This document shows, one piece after another, positions 1-15,105 of a DNA stretch of 64,000 nucleotides. The notes beneath the pieces are model-generated. The model was not told the origin of the DNA, did no database searches, and saw only the letters and a program-made list of their open reading frames with translations. Position 1 is the first letter of the stretch. Each line of letters opens with the position of its first letter. The stretch spans positions 3,311,001 through 3,375,000 of the forward strand of contig JAFFSR010000242.1 in NCBI GenBank assembly GCA_017163975.1, written 5' to 3'. The position numbers and the translations under genes were made by a program. This DNA comes from Anastatus disparis (lineage: Eukaryota; Arthropoda; Insecta; Hymenoptera; Eupelmidae).

Positions 1-1934
1 CTTTAGTCTCATTTCTTTTTCTACTTTCTTTTTTAACGATTTCTATTCTATTCTTTTTTTTCTTTTACTTTTTGCACTCTTAGTGTCATTGTTCTACTCT
101 TTCTTCTCGCTCTGCTTTTTCTATTTTATCTTTGTTGCGCATTCTCTGTAGTCCTATTTCTTTTTTTTTTTATTTTTTTTTCCACAATCTCTTTCATTGT
201 CATTTGTTCAACATCGTTTTTCCGTTTCTACTTCTTTTTTTCCCTCTTCTTTTTCTATGTATATGTTAGTCTGGATAACAAAGTTTAACACAGCAAACGA
301 AACAGTCTGGTTCGCGTTCCGTAAACGAGTTGCGCAAAAAAAGAGAGAGAAATAAAAAAAAGAAAAAAATTCGTTACACACTCTCCAACGTCGAGAATAT
401 TTGATCTTTATACATACCATGTTTTGCAGCATCTTTTTTTTTTACTCAAGTTTAGCTTCTGAATGAGCTTTTTTATATGTTTTAATGACGAGTGCATGTG
501 GCTTTGACAGTCTTACTTCTTAATTAATGGGTGTTAAAAATAATTTTTAAACGGATTTTATATTTGAATTAATACTGTTTTAAGTAATCTAATTAAATTT
601 AAATAAAAGTTAAGGGATTGTATAACTTATAGAAAGGAAACGTTATTTTTCGAGTTTAAAATATAAAAACAAATTAACCTATTAAGCACTGCTTTTTCAT
701 TCACGTTTTTACATTATTTCTTTTTTATTATTTTACTTGAAAAAAAAGATACAAATTTCAAACTATCCTTTAATTATAGCTTATTACTTGTAGTAATATT
801 TACTAGTATTAAATTTAAATTAGCTTTAATTATATTGCAAAAGATTGTAATTTTTTAAATTGCTCATATAGATTTGAAAAGGTTTAAATAGAATTAATTT
901 AGATAGCACTTTCGTTTAAATACAATTTAAAATTAAAAATACAATAAAAAGACCTTTTTGTCTTTTTATTAAATTTCGTTAAGCCACTTTTAAAATTTTT
1001 TTTAATCGTGTGGTTATACATGCTAATGCATTTAATGTAAATGATTATTTATCAAAAGAATTTTAATTATTATAATTAAATATCAAAAAGCCTATTAAAG
1101 TCAAAATTAAACGCCATTAACACGTATTTATGAATTTGGTAAGTATTTTTAAAATCATTACATGTTTAGGTCGCATATCTTTATTTAGATACACGAGCAT
1201 GTAAGTACTTTAAGTCACGCGTTTCATGATCACAAAAATTTCCAACAATAAGAAAAAATTTATTAAGATATTTGTAGAAAAATAAAATAAAATATAAATA
1301 TTATTTTCTATATTCTATTGTTGTACCAAATCATTTATTAGTTTTTAGGAACGTTAAAATTTTTATAGACTGGAATTTTGTAAATAGTAAATCTTATTAC
1401 ATATCATAGTGTGTGCATTTTATATGATTTAGTAATAGAAGAAACGAAACACAGTAAGTGTGGAAAACTTTTTTTTTTAACTTGACACGAACGCGAGATA
1501 CAAGATATGAATATATGAGTCACGATATATTCAAATATGAAAATACAAGATTACTAGCAGCGTACTTGTAAACGTAAAACGAAAAAACCTGTTATATCTT
1601 ATTTATTTACCTATAAAACTATGAGAATTATAATGTAATATTTTATATAATCTTATTGGTTTTACTATCATCTAAACATAAACTCTTATAAATTATTTAA
1701 TTAGTTAATGGTCTTTTTCCTTTACAAGTTTCTTATGTGATTCTTGACGTTTTATACTCTTGTAATTAGGTAATTTTAGTTAGAATTTCACTTTTTATAA
1801 AAAATTAATAAAGATATTTTTATTGAAATCATTGATATTTTTTTATTTAATTTACCTGATGCAAGAGCACCATGGAAAATTTAATATTTATTTAAATATT
1901 TAATAATTTAATATTCGTAATAATTAATTTTATT
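1..1934. other. Non-coding AT-rich DNA; presumed intron of the 5-HT1 gene
   Basis: The stretch opens with pyrimidine-rich plus-strand DNA (1-250), followed by A/T-rich sequence. No exon, RNA gene or repeat family member is recognised. The frame at 208-432 (-) is low-complexity. Confidence 0.5.
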
Positions 1935-2130
1935 GAGGTCTAAAGTGGTTCACTCAGTAGAATAATGGATTTACGATCTCGAGGACTTGAGTTCAAATCC
2001 TGGCCCAGGCCGATTGCTACAAGCACCACAGTACGTTACATGTGCTGAAGTTCATAAACACACTGAAAACCTTCGTCGCTAATTAACATCACGATGATAG
2101 CATAAATATATCGACGTTAAATTTAAAAAA
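1935..2130 (+). repeat. tRNA-derived SINE, copy 1
   Basis: The copy starts GAGGTCTAAAGTGG, has an A-box-like GGTTCACTCAGTAG and a B-box-like GAGTTCAAATCC. It continues through the family body (ACAAGCACCAC, GTACGTTACATGTGCTGAAG, CGTCGCTAATTAACATCAC) to the 3' end GACGTTAAAT plus an A-rich tail. Possible 8-bp target-site copies AATTAATT flank it (1922-1929 and 2130-2137), but such an AT word could be chance. The B box is slightly decayed (CAAATCC for CGAATCC), so the copy is moderately old. Confidence 0.83.
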
Positions 2131-5100
2131 ATTAATTGTTTTGGATAACAAAAATCGAAATATTTAATAAATATATATTTTTTGTGAATCCTCAGAGTTA
2201 CCGTAAGAAAGTTTTATCAATTTAAGTTAGGGAAGCTTTTAAAAATTTCACTATGTTTTTTTTTGTAGTTGCGAAGTTGAATTTATACTGGCTTTCACTT
2301 TAAGTGAAACATTGAAAATCCTTTAAGTGAAGCTATAATCTAAAAACGTGAAAAGCGACACATTTTATGATAAAAATTTCTTTTTTAATCTATTTGAATG
2401 ATTTAGCCTCTAGAATTTTAAAATTATTTTCAAGTTTAATTAACATTAAAACTAAATAATTAAAATGTATTTCACTTTTCCGTTTACATTTTAATTAATT
2501 AAAAAATAAAATAATTATACTCTTTCATTAACCTGAAAATTGATTTTTTCACTTGTATCAATGAGAAATTAAATTTTCTTTTTTAATTTATAATCGAATA
2601 TCTTTTAATTAGAACTTATAATTAATATTTGTTATCTAACAATCTACGTCAAGAAAAAAAACAAAAACTAAATAAAATAAATCCAACTGAAAAAAAAGAA
2701 AAGAGAAAAAATAAAAGAAGAAATCGTAGAAAAGTCAAGTGTTTCATCGTATTCTCTCTTTCGTCGAGGTAACAGTGAAGCATAGTCTACGTGAATCTTT
2801 ATTCGGACGAGACCCTCAACATTAACAATAGTCTGTATTTTGCTCGTGTCCCGATGGGGGCCGTTGCTCGCAAAATTGTTTTGCTCTCAAGTGTTCACCT
2901 CTATAATGGAGAGAGAGAGAGAGAGAGAGAGAGATAAGGTATACATGTATATACATACATACGTTATACCGTAGCAAAACTAAGCTAAAGTGTGTATGTT
3001 CCTACAGTACGTATGAGAGTTTCGACGTTTAGGCAAACGGTATAACCACTTCGCGGTTGAGAATATTCAGTAATTGCACATACGCGAGAGGTACGTTTAT
3101 CAGATTAAAATCATCGTTCGCGATCTAATCATATTAAGGCTAATTATTAGGATCTTTCGTGCTTTCTCTCTCTTTCTCTTTCGCTTTCTCTCGCTCTTTC
3201 GAGTTCTCTAGTTTTTTCTTTTTCGTTAAAATTCGGCTGAGCAAAATAGTTGATTGCGTTAACACGTTGATTTTGCGCTTTTATTACAAATTGTTTTCGA
3301 CTGTTTTGCAATTTTAGAAGATTATTAGTTTGGATGATGTGAGGCATTTTTAGTTCGTTTGTATGTTTCCATTTCAACATGATTCAATTTTAAATTATTT
3401 ATTTTTGCATATTCTACATATTTTTACAAAAAAATAATAATAAAAATGTCAAAAATAAATATTTTATTTTCGTATTTAAATAATAACGATAACATGGAAA
3501 TAAAAACAAGTAGAACAATCATGAGTGTGGTCAGACGCGCAAAAATATTTTAGTTTATATAGTTATTATTTTTTAATATTAAAACAAGCTAATAAAAATG
3601 CTGAAATCTTTTTCGTTTCATTACATATTTTTAACTAAAAATCATTTTTATATTTAAATTTGCAATTTTTTAGAAATAAAGATTTAAAAAAAATTCTTTT
3701 CATTAAATATTTTGTATTGAATATTTACCATCCGTATATTTTTATGCAAAATATTCGATTGCATTTATCACATTGTAATCAAACAATAATAATCAATAAT
3801 TAATTGTTCTTTAACAAATCCATTGAAATTTCATGCAAAAATCATTCAAGCAATGCCAATCATTTTGTATTCAATCATGAAAATTAATTTAAAAAATTTG
3901 AAAGTTTTCAATTTCAAATAAAAAAAGAGCTGAGTTGCAAATAAAATAAATATATTTTTTTTTCAAATTAACAAGCATTAAATATTTACATTTAAGACTA
4001 CGCAGCGACATATTATTTAACGTGGTGTCAACCCACGACAGAGTCAGTGAAAATAGCGACGAGTCTGAGAATCGATCTCGCGCCAACGAGGATACGAGTC
4101 CTGTGCCTTTAGTCACTACTTGTTAACGAAATTTTTATTTCGTTAATAATAACAATATCATGCATTTGACAATGGCTGATCGGAACCCTATTCTTCAGTT
4201 GATTTCTCGTCTAAGTCATAGTTTATCTATAGTATAAGTGGCTTAAAAATAGACATATTAGAAATTATTGTAATCCTTTTTTTATATGTTTTTGGTTTTA
4301 ATTTAAAATGACCAAAAAGAACATAAAACAATCCAAATAAAACAACAACACTTTGGCAACTTCATTTTATTAGACTATAATTCAAAAACGCTTAAGCTTA
4401 AGCTTAACTATAATATTTCGATAATATTTCGAAATAAAAAATAAAAATAAAAATTTTAAGCCCTCTGTAAATGGCACGTTAATTATCTTTATATTTATAT
4501 CTTCTGTAATATTGCAAAACTGTGCAACACACAGCTGTAATCCGCAATAATTTATATGAAATTCGTTGACTGCCCGTCCTAAAGCCTTTTTTTAAACAAC
4601 AATTTTAAACAAATGTTTTCTATTTACATAATTTTAACAATACCAGCTTATCTTTCGTAAAATATGAGACTTTTATATTTCTACAAACGCTCGTTCATTT
4701 TACATCCAGTTTCATTGTAATTTTACAACATTCATGACAAACGCTTTCGATATGCAAAATAAAAACAATAATCCATTAATTGAACAGTAATTGAAGAGTG
4801 AAAAATTCAATACGAGCAAATATTACATTGAATAAACTATGCAATGCTGTATAAATTTTAGCATTACACACAATTTCTGAATTACAATTCAAATAAAATG
4901 TAAAAGGCTGAAAAAGTTCCTTTAAATCTTTTAGAAAATTCAGCGAGCCGAGCATACGAATTATTTGAGCTTTGTCGGTTAAAATTTCATAGCTGAAAAA
5001 GCTGAACAACGAGCGAGCAATCAATCGAACGGAAAATTTATCCACGAACAAACGATATTTTATCCTTCCTATACCCTCTACCATGTTTCTTATATATTTT

Positions 5101-8100
5101 CTTTCTTTTTTTTTCTTATACTATTAAAAGAAAGAGAAAAGGGCAATATTATATACAGAAAGGACAAAAAGACTTTCTTCTAACCGTACCTCGAAAATTT
5201 TTTGGATGTCTAACGGACGGAAAACCGACTTGAACCTCACAGCTTTCCTTTTTTTTCTCTTCATATCCATCCGTTTGACGCGAAAGAAAAAAAAAGAAAA
5301 AGAAGAACGAAATAATGAAAGTAGAGTAAGAGAGAAAGAAATGAGTGAAGTAAACACGAGTCAGAATAGGCTTGGTATCCCTTGGGATTCTTCTTGACGA
5401 AAATCAGATAAGCAGACCGTATTTTCACCTTCTCTCTTTCTCTCAGTCACTCATTCACTTTCTTTTAGTAACCTTCTTATTCTTTCATTCTTAACCGTAC
5501 CTAAGCTGTATATCCTTTTTGTTTTTTCTTTTTCTTTCTTTTCCTCTTTCTCTTGAATTTATATATGTTGTGTACTATCGCATTAAACGTCAACACTATA
5601 AATAATGCACGATTTCATTTTATACTCGTGCCGAGGCTATCGAATAAAATTAAATCCCATTCAGTATATATCCCAGTTGCCAAGGCAAAGCTTTAGTTTT
5701 TCCTTTTACCACTTCGTATACGAGGGATACTTCTCCTTTTTTCCCTTCCTTTTTATTACTCTTCTAGTCTTATTCTTTTTCTCTTTATTCCTCATTTTTC
5801 TTGAAAAAAAAAGAGAGAGCTAGACCGAGCCTTAATGTAATACTGGAAAATCATTAAATGTACAAAAGTTAAAATTTTGTTTTTTTTTTACACGTATACT
5901 TTTATTTATTTTAATTGAAAATTTTTTTTTTCAAAGCACTTTATTTCAATAAAATTAGCTTTTTTTCTCAAAGCATTGCTCGATTTACATGCACTTTCAC
6001 ATGCAAATGCTTTGTTTTAACAACTTGAACAATAGATAAAAGTATTCAATGTATTCCTTTAATTAAGTAAAATATACTATTTTTTTAATCCATTCTTCAA
6101 TTTCATGAATTACAAAGTCCAATAACTTTGTTAACCTCACAATGAGCATTTCAATTTATTTTTCTAGCAAAATGTCGCATACAATTAAAAAATAGATCCT
6201 ACTCTTTTTTTTATTGTTTCGAATACAGGAGTAGTAAAAAGAAAAGTAACGAAAATAAAAATTCCGGTTTTATGTAAATTTGTAAAAAAAAAGAAAAAAA
6301 TAATAAAATTTAAAAAAAAAAGTTTGGACAACAAAAGATTTTTTTTGGTTGGATTTAACGTTTAACCTTTTTTTCCCTGCCATTGACCATCAAATTAATA
6401 TTTCATGACAACATCTTTCGTATAAATCAGCCTGTATAAAACGCGCACAATAAACTTTATTGATTTTGAGTGAGCTTAAAAAACGTGATTTTTTAAGGGT
6501 CACCGTACCCAACATATCATGACTAAAAAAAGCACCAATATTCTTTTTTTTTCAAATTAGTATATTTATACGTAACTACATATCGACGGAAGTGAAAAAG
6601 GAATAACAGCTGACGCGAAATTTTTTTTAGTTTTCGATGTCGAATATTTTAGTTGGAAAATTTTCTTTTTTAGTAGAGTATTAAAAATTTAGTATCAGAA
6701 ATTTTTCTGTTCTGTACATGAAGTTATTCTGTAGTTATAATATTTAAAAAAATACTAGTATTTTTAAAACGAATTTAAAAGTAAAGAAAAAAAACGTTAT
6801 ACTCTTTGGATTTACATAATAAAATATCAGATTTTATGGAATTCTCCAAACGTTTATAATACAATCTTTTAAATAATTTTATAAAAATTCTTCTGAATTT
6901 TTCTTATCAAACATAGAAATTTTTTTTGAATATTTAAAAATTTTAAAAGGAGAAAGAATATTCTTTATCCAGTCTAGCAAATTAAACGCAATACCATCCG
7001 CATGCGATTTTATGTTGCACATTTAAACTCCATGTGACGCAACACGTCCTGACCACATTTTATTGTTTGTTATTTCAAAAGAGTTACAACAAAAAAAAGA
7101 AAGAAGAAGAAAAAAGAAAAAATATTAAAAAAATAGTACCAACCAGAGAACAATAAAGTACATGCGAATATGATAGAAGAAAGCGATGAAAAAATGAAAT
7201 GTAGAAATTTTTCTTAGCTCTTTATTTTCTTTTATCATAAAAAAGGATTTAACTTGAACAATTGGAAAAAATTGAAACTACATACAAAACGATCGTACGT
7301 GTGATTTTAAAATAACTGCTGTTCTTATGACTTTCTTTTTATTTCTATAGTTTTTCTACAGTTATAGAAAAAGCGGAAAAAGAAGAAAAAAAAAGCAATG
7401 TTGATAAGCAAGATAATCCAAGTTTCGATCAGACAATAAAAAAAAGAAGAGAAAAGGTAAGAACAAAGAAATAATATTTACAAAAAGAAACATAGACAGA
7501 AAAAGCATCTGTTTCCTCGTGGGAGTATGGCAAACATTTGGAAGGGCGAGATAAGATATTTTTTACGTTGATAATCACCAATTTCTTTTAATTCGTTGAA
7601 ACATTCATGTTAATAGCATGTGCTTACTTGCGTAATCGATACATGGAAGTACTTTAAGGAAAAAGGTGCCTACTTCGAGATCTGTTTATTGTCTGTTATA
7701 ATGGTTATTTCGCTGAAATTTTTATTAACAAAAAAGAACAATAATTCTTGAAATTCGTATAAATTTTGGTGATAATTTTTATTTATGTCGTTGTCAGATG
7801 GAATTTATCAATGGTAATCCATAATTTACTGTATAAAATTTAGATCTAATAACGTATTAAACAAAGCGTGTATAAAGTAATAAGGAAAACCATACTCATC
7901 CATTCTATTGTTCAATTTCTTTTAAATCATCAACTGACTTGTTAGGATTTTAGGATTTTTTTTGCAAAATTGTACTCGCTTTGATGGAGGGAAGCTTTTG
8001 AGCGTATAATCCTAATAACAAATTTTTACCAAAACTACAGGAAAGTTTAGATCAAAACCTTTTAATTAAAACGAAAAAAAAAACAATGACCAAAAAGATC

Positions 8101-11100
8101 AATTTGTATGAAAAAATATGAATAAAAATCAAACATAACTTATAATTGAATTGCAATTCTTAAGTTGGAAAGTTTTTATCTGAATTTTGATATAATTTTA
8201 TAAAAAATCTAGAATCTTCAATAATTCTTTGTTTAGAAACTATTCTTACGAATAGAGAAATTAAATTTGTTTAGTCAAAATCTTCAGAATCTAGATGAAA
8301 TATCTTATAACTTTTAAAGAATCGAATGATAAATTGAATGAATTGGAAATTATATTTGTATAAAAAAGGTATTTCAAAGTATTCCAAAGTTTACAAGAAA
8401 ATCCGAAGCCCCAAAACCTTTAAATTCTTCTTATAAGTGGCTTCGATTTTTGCTCCAATCTACTTATAATAAGAAGAAAAAGAAAACTTTTCAAGTCTGG
8501 CAAACTCTAAATAAAACATGTGCTTACAAAATGGCCCGGGCACGTGCTTAGAGTTTAAAAAAAGATTAAACTACGAAAAATTTTTCTTTCATAAAAAACA
8601 ATCGTCCGGAAAAAAGGGCCAACACAGAAAACGAGATTAAAATAAGCAATGATTTTTCCTTGCTGCTGAAAGCAGTACAACGTGAAATTGTAAAAAACTT
8701 GGAAAACATTATATCTATAAATATGCTTACAAGGAAAGAGCAAAAAAATTAGTAGATGGATAACACAGACTTTAACTTGTGTCGGCGACAAAATAAAAAA
8801 AAAAGAAGCAAAAATTCTCAATCCAAAAGTTTTACACTTTCCTGAAGGAAAAAGAAAAAATTTTTCTCTCTGATAAAAAAGGATACTATTTACAAGTATA
8901 AAAAAAAGGAACGCATAGAGAAAGAAGAGAGTAGAAAAAAATGACGAATGCAAATTGCAAGTTAGCAAAAGTTAAAGGTTTAGCCTCCAAGAGTTTGAAG
9001 CTTCGAAACAGCTGACGCCTTTCTCTTCCATATTCGCCGTACAAGAAACGACTAATAAAAGCTATCGGCTATTCAATATATGTCGAATAAGTTGTCAAGG
9101 ATATGAAATAACGATGAATGAATTATCGTTTAGTAACATCTTTTTTCTACGCTGACTTTTGTTTTGTAAGTGGAATATAAATTGAATGCTATGAAAAAGG
9201 GGAGTTAGAAAATTGTAATATTGTTACGTTAATGGAATGCTCAAAGCCAAAGTCAATTTTACGTAGCATTAAAAAAAATTGTGAGTAGAAACTTTTAGTG
9301 AAAAATTTTTCAGTTAAAATAATTATAAGTGAATTAATCGTTGAACAAGATGTTTATTACGTGAAAAATCGTTAAAAACCAATGTAATAGTCACTAGAAA
9401 TATAGAAAATCCTATTATATTTTCAGCAAATTTTGCGATACGTGATCAAATATCATACATTCTAATAAAATTTTCAATAATTAATAAAAATTAAAGAAAT
9501 TTTTGCAACAAAGATATGGATTTTCATTATAAAATCTTTGACGCTATTAGTTAAATATAATCACAAAATATGTTTTATTAAATGATTATTTCTATGATAT
9601 GTAATTTTTATTACTCTACCTCGTAACGAATTATTTCCAAGGATATTTATTGAGATAAAGCTTGAATCAGTTTTATTAATGTACGCATGATTTGAGAATT
9701 CATAAAATTATAAAGTCTTCTAAGATTTTACCATTCCAATAATTATTTTTCTTTTTAATATGCAAAAAAATTATTTATATTATTTAATAGGATGTAAAAT
9801 AAATATTAAACAGAAAAATTTTTATACAGGATTTAATTTTCTTTACCTTTTTAAACCTTATATTCATCATTTTAATTACAATCATCAATCTTGCAAATCG
9901 CAGGCATAACGAAATCACAATTTTTTATTAGTTCAGAGTCATGATAACTTTTGAAGTGGCAATAAAGATTTTCCGGTAAATTTAATTATTAATACATATA
10001 AATTTAAATATTTTTTATGATTCAATGAATCGTTTTTAAAAAAGTTAATGTTTTCTATTTCGGAAATCGTGACTGAAAAGATTAAATCAACCAATAAAAT
10101 ATGTAAAAGGAAGTAGAGGCTGGGGTTAATTGAAATTATTAAAATTATTAATTTATAGAAAAAACACACATGAGCCAAGCAGAAACATAATCATATTATG
10201 ATTCGCTTGCGCAATTCAATAAATTTTTTAAAGCAATAAATATTACACAATGATTATAAAATTTTCTGTAATCTCTGATTGGTTGTAAAATAAACGTTTA
10301 TTTTACTAATATATGGTATTTATGGTTAATGATGAAGTAAAATCATTATATATTTATTGCACAGTGAGATGAATTTCATGATAATAGAATAATTATACCA
10401 CTAATAATAAAATTAATTAAAATGGAAATTATGTAATTTGTATAGACAATTAAAATTACACTCCTATACCTGTATTAAAATTTAAAAAAAAGTAATCAGT
10501 TAAAATAAATGACAAATATCGACTGTTACAGTAATAATGTTTTGTGATTCAAAAAAAAATGAGCATAAAACATTTACTTATTGACCATTGAATTAAAACG
10601 GATTTTTATAACAAAACAGTTATAATCAGAATTCGATATTTTTTTCAAAAGGTTTTATTTATTTTTTATATAAAATCTTTAGTATTTTTCATGTGATCAT
10701 TCTTTTATCTTTCTTTTGTAAAAATAAATTGTTTCATAGAATTTTGTATCATGCATCGTAAAATGTTAAAAGTTCAATAAGTTTGTCAAACTTAAAAAAA
10801 ATTTTTCTATTTAACGTTTCCGCATAAAAACTTTTGGGTTAATCAATTTGTTTTTACGAGACTAACTTTTACAAGAGTATTCTAAATTTTTCGGGACTTT
10901 TCAAAAGTATTTTATAATAAACTATTTTTTTATCGTAAAATATTTTATTTGTCATATGTTATGCACAACAACATTATTTTGCTTTTAAATGAAAAATATA
11001 AAGTTTAACGTGTTAGTGTAAGTCGATATCTATTTTTATATTTCCATAAAATAAAATTGCAATTTTCATTATAAAATTGTATACCAACCTCATAATTATA

Positions 11101-12464
11101 AGATATTTTAATAATTATGTATCCCCATAGTACATGTATTACTTATACTAAAATTAATTAAAATTATTTTCGACTAATTAAATTAATAACCTAATTATCT
11201 ACTAAAAATTCTTAGTAAATTAAAACCTTAACAATATCCATAAAGTGTTAATTATCGTTGATCGTCGAAATGAAAAAAAATCTCCGACAAATTTGTAGAT
11301 ACGTTAATATTTAACGTATCGTCAAGTATCAATTATATATAGATATACATGGAGAAAATGGAAAATCATCAGTTAACGAAGATTAGTCAGAGCTGTATAT
11401 AGGTTAAATCGCATAATGTACATGCTCTCATGGATAATTTAATCGCCATGCAGAAGCGGTTTGAAAATTTCAGAATTATATTATCGAGATACATCATCGT
11501 ATATAAAGCTTTCGAGACCAAGAGATTAAATTCTATATATACGGGCTACTTGATATTATTAAATGCATTCATCATTATTTCTATTGTTTTTAAAATCCTG
11601 CTAGTCATTATATTTTTTTTCATTCGTAATATTTATGCACAATTTAAGCTTTAAATTCAAACTAATAAAACTAATGATTTTTATTTTATTTTGGAGCAAT
11701 ATTACTTTAAAGATAAAATTAAAGTAAACAATTAAAAACATTAAATCGCGTTTTATAATATTATATCATTACTGTTTGCTTTGTAATCTCATGCAAAAAG
11801 GAAGCTCTTTCATCCATACCTTTATTATATTCTTTAAAAAAATATCTCGAGCTCCTTATTTTTCAATATATTTATTTGTTTATTTTTTATATCCCTATAT
11901 CTGTTGCTTTCATTCATCTTTTTCACAATACACGAGCTCGAATAGCTAAGGGAATAAAATCTTTCTTTTCCTAGTTATATACACATGAATTTCTTTTCCT
12001 TTTTTTAAGAGTGTGCAAAAGGATTATCCTTAGCTGCGTTGGACGGCAACGGCTATATGCTGATCGGATACTTATAAATAGATTTTTTTTTATTTTGTTT
12101 GATCGTCAACGCCATCGTCGGCTCTTAAAAATGCGCTCTCTTATCCCGCAAGAGCTTTTCTATTCATTATTTTTTTTCCTTTCTTTCTTTGTGTTATTCA
12201 CCCGTCAATAAGGTACAGGGTCCTTGTATTTTCTTTTTCTTTTGTGTTTGTTTTTTCTAGCCGGCTGATTTTCTTATAAATGGATATAGATAATGGCTAG
12301 ATAAAAGAAAATTGTTGGCTCGTCGATAATTCGAAACAATTTTTATTTCAAAGCTCAAGAATTTTTTCTTTGCGTAAGTATTATCATTGAATAATTAGAT
12401 GAAAACAACTATCATTTTATTTATTATGAATTAATATTATTGTTCAATTGAGTAAATCATAACC
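2131..12464. other. Non-coding AT-rich DNA; presumed intron of the 5-HT1 gene
   Basis: No exon matching GPCR TM3-TM7 was found on the minus strand, and nothing recognisable on plus. The contents are a (GA)13 microsatellite at 2909, purine/pyrimidine-skewed tracts (3160-3230, 5100-5560, 7080-7130) and many poly-A and poly-T runs. The block at 2780-3140 is less AT-rich than its surroundings but carries no open frame I can support. The longest open frame (8555-8968, -) is Phe/Leu-rich, low-complexity and not credible. Confidence 0.5.
2909..2934. repeat. (GA)13 microsatellite
   Basis: Uninterrupted GA dinucleotides, flanked on the right by a TA/CA-rich stretch. Confidence 0.95.
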
Positions 12465-12672
12465 GAGGTCTAAAGTGGCTCACTAGATAGAGCTCAGGAT
12501 TCGTAATCTTGAGGTCCCGAGTTCGAGTCTCGCTCTCGGCCGATTTATACAAGCACCACTGAACATTACATGTGCTTTGTATACAAAGACACTGATGAGC
12601 TCCGTCGTTAATTATAGCATTGCAACGATAACATATATACAGCGACGTTGAATAAAATAAAATAAAAAAAAA
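12465..12672 (+). repeat. tRNA-derived SINE, copy 2
   Basis: This is a full-length family member with a well-kept head. The A box region is GTGGCTCACTAGATAG and the B box is GAGTTCGAGTCTC. The anticodon arm folds cleanly: CAGGA pairs with TCTTG around the loop TTCGTAA, giving a CGT (Thr-like) anticodon. The body and 3' end (ACATTACATGTGC, CTCCGTCGTTAATT, GCGACGTTGAATAAAAT) match the other copies, followed by an A-rich tail. The minus-strand open frame across this region (12457-12756) is a by-product of the repeat. Confidence 0.87.
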
Positions 12673-15105
12673 AGTTTCTCTTCGCTTTTTAAGTTTGTTA
12701 TCAGTGAAAAAACTGAGCCACTCTATCATTGACTGTCTCAGTTTTATGACTATCAAAGTAAAAAATCATCATAAATATTAAATTTTAATTGTATCATTAA
12801 TTCTTCCCAATTACAATATATCTGGAGAAAATATCATAATTATTATGAATATATTGTATATAGCTAGAAATAATTTTGATGATGAAATTTTTCCATAGCG
12901 GTGCTAAAAAATTTCATAAAGCTTTAATCTTTATCATCTACTGGCTGCATAATCAGAATCATAGCTATTGTCATGGTAATTTAAACGAATAAAATTTCTC
13001 TCTATACAGATATATCGTATTACACAGACTGAGAATCCTATCATTATATCACTATGTGCAAAATGATAACGCTCGTTAAATCTTGACAACATTATCAAAC
13101 TTAACGAGCTCACAGAAATTATATCCGCAAACGCACATTATAAATATATATACTAAGACATGAAAAATTCATCGTTAAATCTTATAAACTGCTTTCTTAT
13201 TTTTTTCGCCATCGTAAGCAAAAAAAAATAATCATCGCCAATAACGCCAAGCACGCCATTATAACGAAACTAACAATAATTGCCTTTTTTAAAGAAGAAA
13301 AAAGAAAAGAAAGAATATAAATTATTACTTTAATAGCTATAACGCGATAAATGCGTGGGAAGGAAAAAGGTCATTCGTATCAAACAGTAAACTCTAGTGA
13401 CTTGCTACCTATCGACGATCGATTAATATGAAATATAACTAGCAATATTACCCTCTGGATTTTAAGCGCTAGGCAGCCGACAAGCTGCATCGTAATAAAT
13501 ATTCGTTGCACAGCCTGAGTATCTACTCTAGGGAAGGACAGTCAGCAAAAAAATTTTTTTTTTAAACCTTACGTATATATATATATATGCTGATGGAATA
13601 AATTGAAAAATTGTTATTCCGTCAACCAGCTGAAAAGAGTATTTTAATTACTTTAATTGACGACTTATGAATATTTTCAACTAGTAGTTACGCTACAATT
13701 AATCTTTTCGTTTATTCATTGACTTTTATCGGTCATTAAAAAATATTGATTAAACTTTGAAAATTTAATTGTTGTAGTACTATTATTGAAATTCTATTAA
13801 ATATTTTATTCGACTTTTAATTGACGCTGTAGAACATAATTTTCCATGAATAATCTTGTAATTCCAAAGTAATCTATTTAATTAATCGAGCATTGATTTT
13901 TCGGCTATTACAATCTCTTATCATTGTTCAACGTGAAACTTAAATGAAAATGAAAATTTAGTAAGTAAAGGAGAGAATAGAAAGTTATCTAAAGCATGAA
14001 GAAAAATTTTTAAAAAAACTGCTTTATCTAATAAAAAAAGAAGAAGAGATATTTGCTAGACCTGTCTAGATCGTTGCAATATACGTTTATAGAACAATGC
14101 ACTGTCAGCAGGAATTTTTCTACTTCATTTAAGAAGACTTGCTTGCTATAGTTTAACGGCTATAAAATAGACTTTAAACTTATTTTTAGCGAACAAAAGT
14201 TGCAACCTATTATAAGGATATGGACGTTAAAAATTAAAGTATAATCGACATAATTATTTATATAAAGTTTTAATGACCATGAAATATTGAAAATTCCTTT
14301 GAAAAAATACAAAACGTTTTAATAACTTTAATTATAATTTTAAAAATTTCTGGAGAATCTTTGATACACTCGCAAAATATAATAAATATTAATTATCTTA
14401 AGCAAATCTTGAATAATAATTTAAAAGCTTAAAACCTTTCTCTTCGTTATTTCAAATTTTGCATAACAAGCTTTAACAATAGAATCTCATTACCCAACAA
14501 CAAACATATCTAGTCCAGTAACAACAATCGTATCTTACACATTAGCCAAGTACACGATTACACAAACTATATGAATATTTAACCAAAAACATTAACAAGA
14601 TCCCTTACAATTAAAGTTTGCTCAAGTCCAACAAAGCTTACATTGCAAATTATATTTACAATTCAGTATTTAATTTGCCTTTTAATAAAAAATTAAGCAA
14701 AACTTTTCTAAAATTGTTGTTGAAAAATTGAAACCTTAACAGTTTGAATAAATAATTGTTCAATCTAACTTTTAATAATTTTTGTGCAATTAAAAATAGC
14801 ACAGCTTAGAATTACAGCATAAACATTACTGTCAAGTAATCCCCGTGTGTTCCATCAATTTGCGCTTTAGTTTGAAGAAATGGAGTGGGGGACGGAAGAT
14901 GATTTTATATGCGAAAACACGCGTTAACGGGCTTGACAGTGCATATTAAAAGGAATTTAGATACCACTCTCTTGAAGCAAAGAGACGCGTATAGTGCTTA
15001 TATATAACTCATTAATTTGTTAGTGTTTATTAAAAAGATAGAGGTTTTAGAGAGGGATATTAGTTATGATATTGTCTTCGTATGTCAAAAGTTTATATAT
15101 ATTAC
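12673..15105. other. Non-coding DNA just downstream of receptor exon 2; presumed intron 2 (start)
   Basis: The intron begins with the GTAATA donor at 15105-15100. The sequence holds a (TA)n tract at 13574-13588 and AT-rich DNA. The patch at 14850-14945 is less AT-rich, but on the minus strand it does not read as receptor TM3. No other feature is seen. Confidence 0.5.
13574..13588. repeat. (TA)n microsatellite
   Basis: A 15-bp alternating TA run. Confidence 0.9.

Noticed and set aside
2780..3140. Less AT-rich block that might be a receptor exon (TM3 onward)
   Set aside because: The minus-strand reading shows no TM3, DRY or TM6/TM7 pattern, and the block contains a (GA)13 repeat.
8555..8968. 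Longest open frame in the window (137 codons, minus)
   Set aside because: Phe/Leu/Ile-rich low-complexity translation of A-rich plus-strand DNA, with no motif or conserved pattern; expected by chance at this composition.
12457..12756. 99-codon minus-strand frame
   Set aside because: It lies across a SINE copy read backwards; the open frame is a by-product of the repeat.
14850..14945. Higher-GC patch just downstream of receptor exon 2
   Set aside because: No minus-strand frame gives the expected extracellular loop 1/TM3 sequence, and there is no convincing acceptor site.
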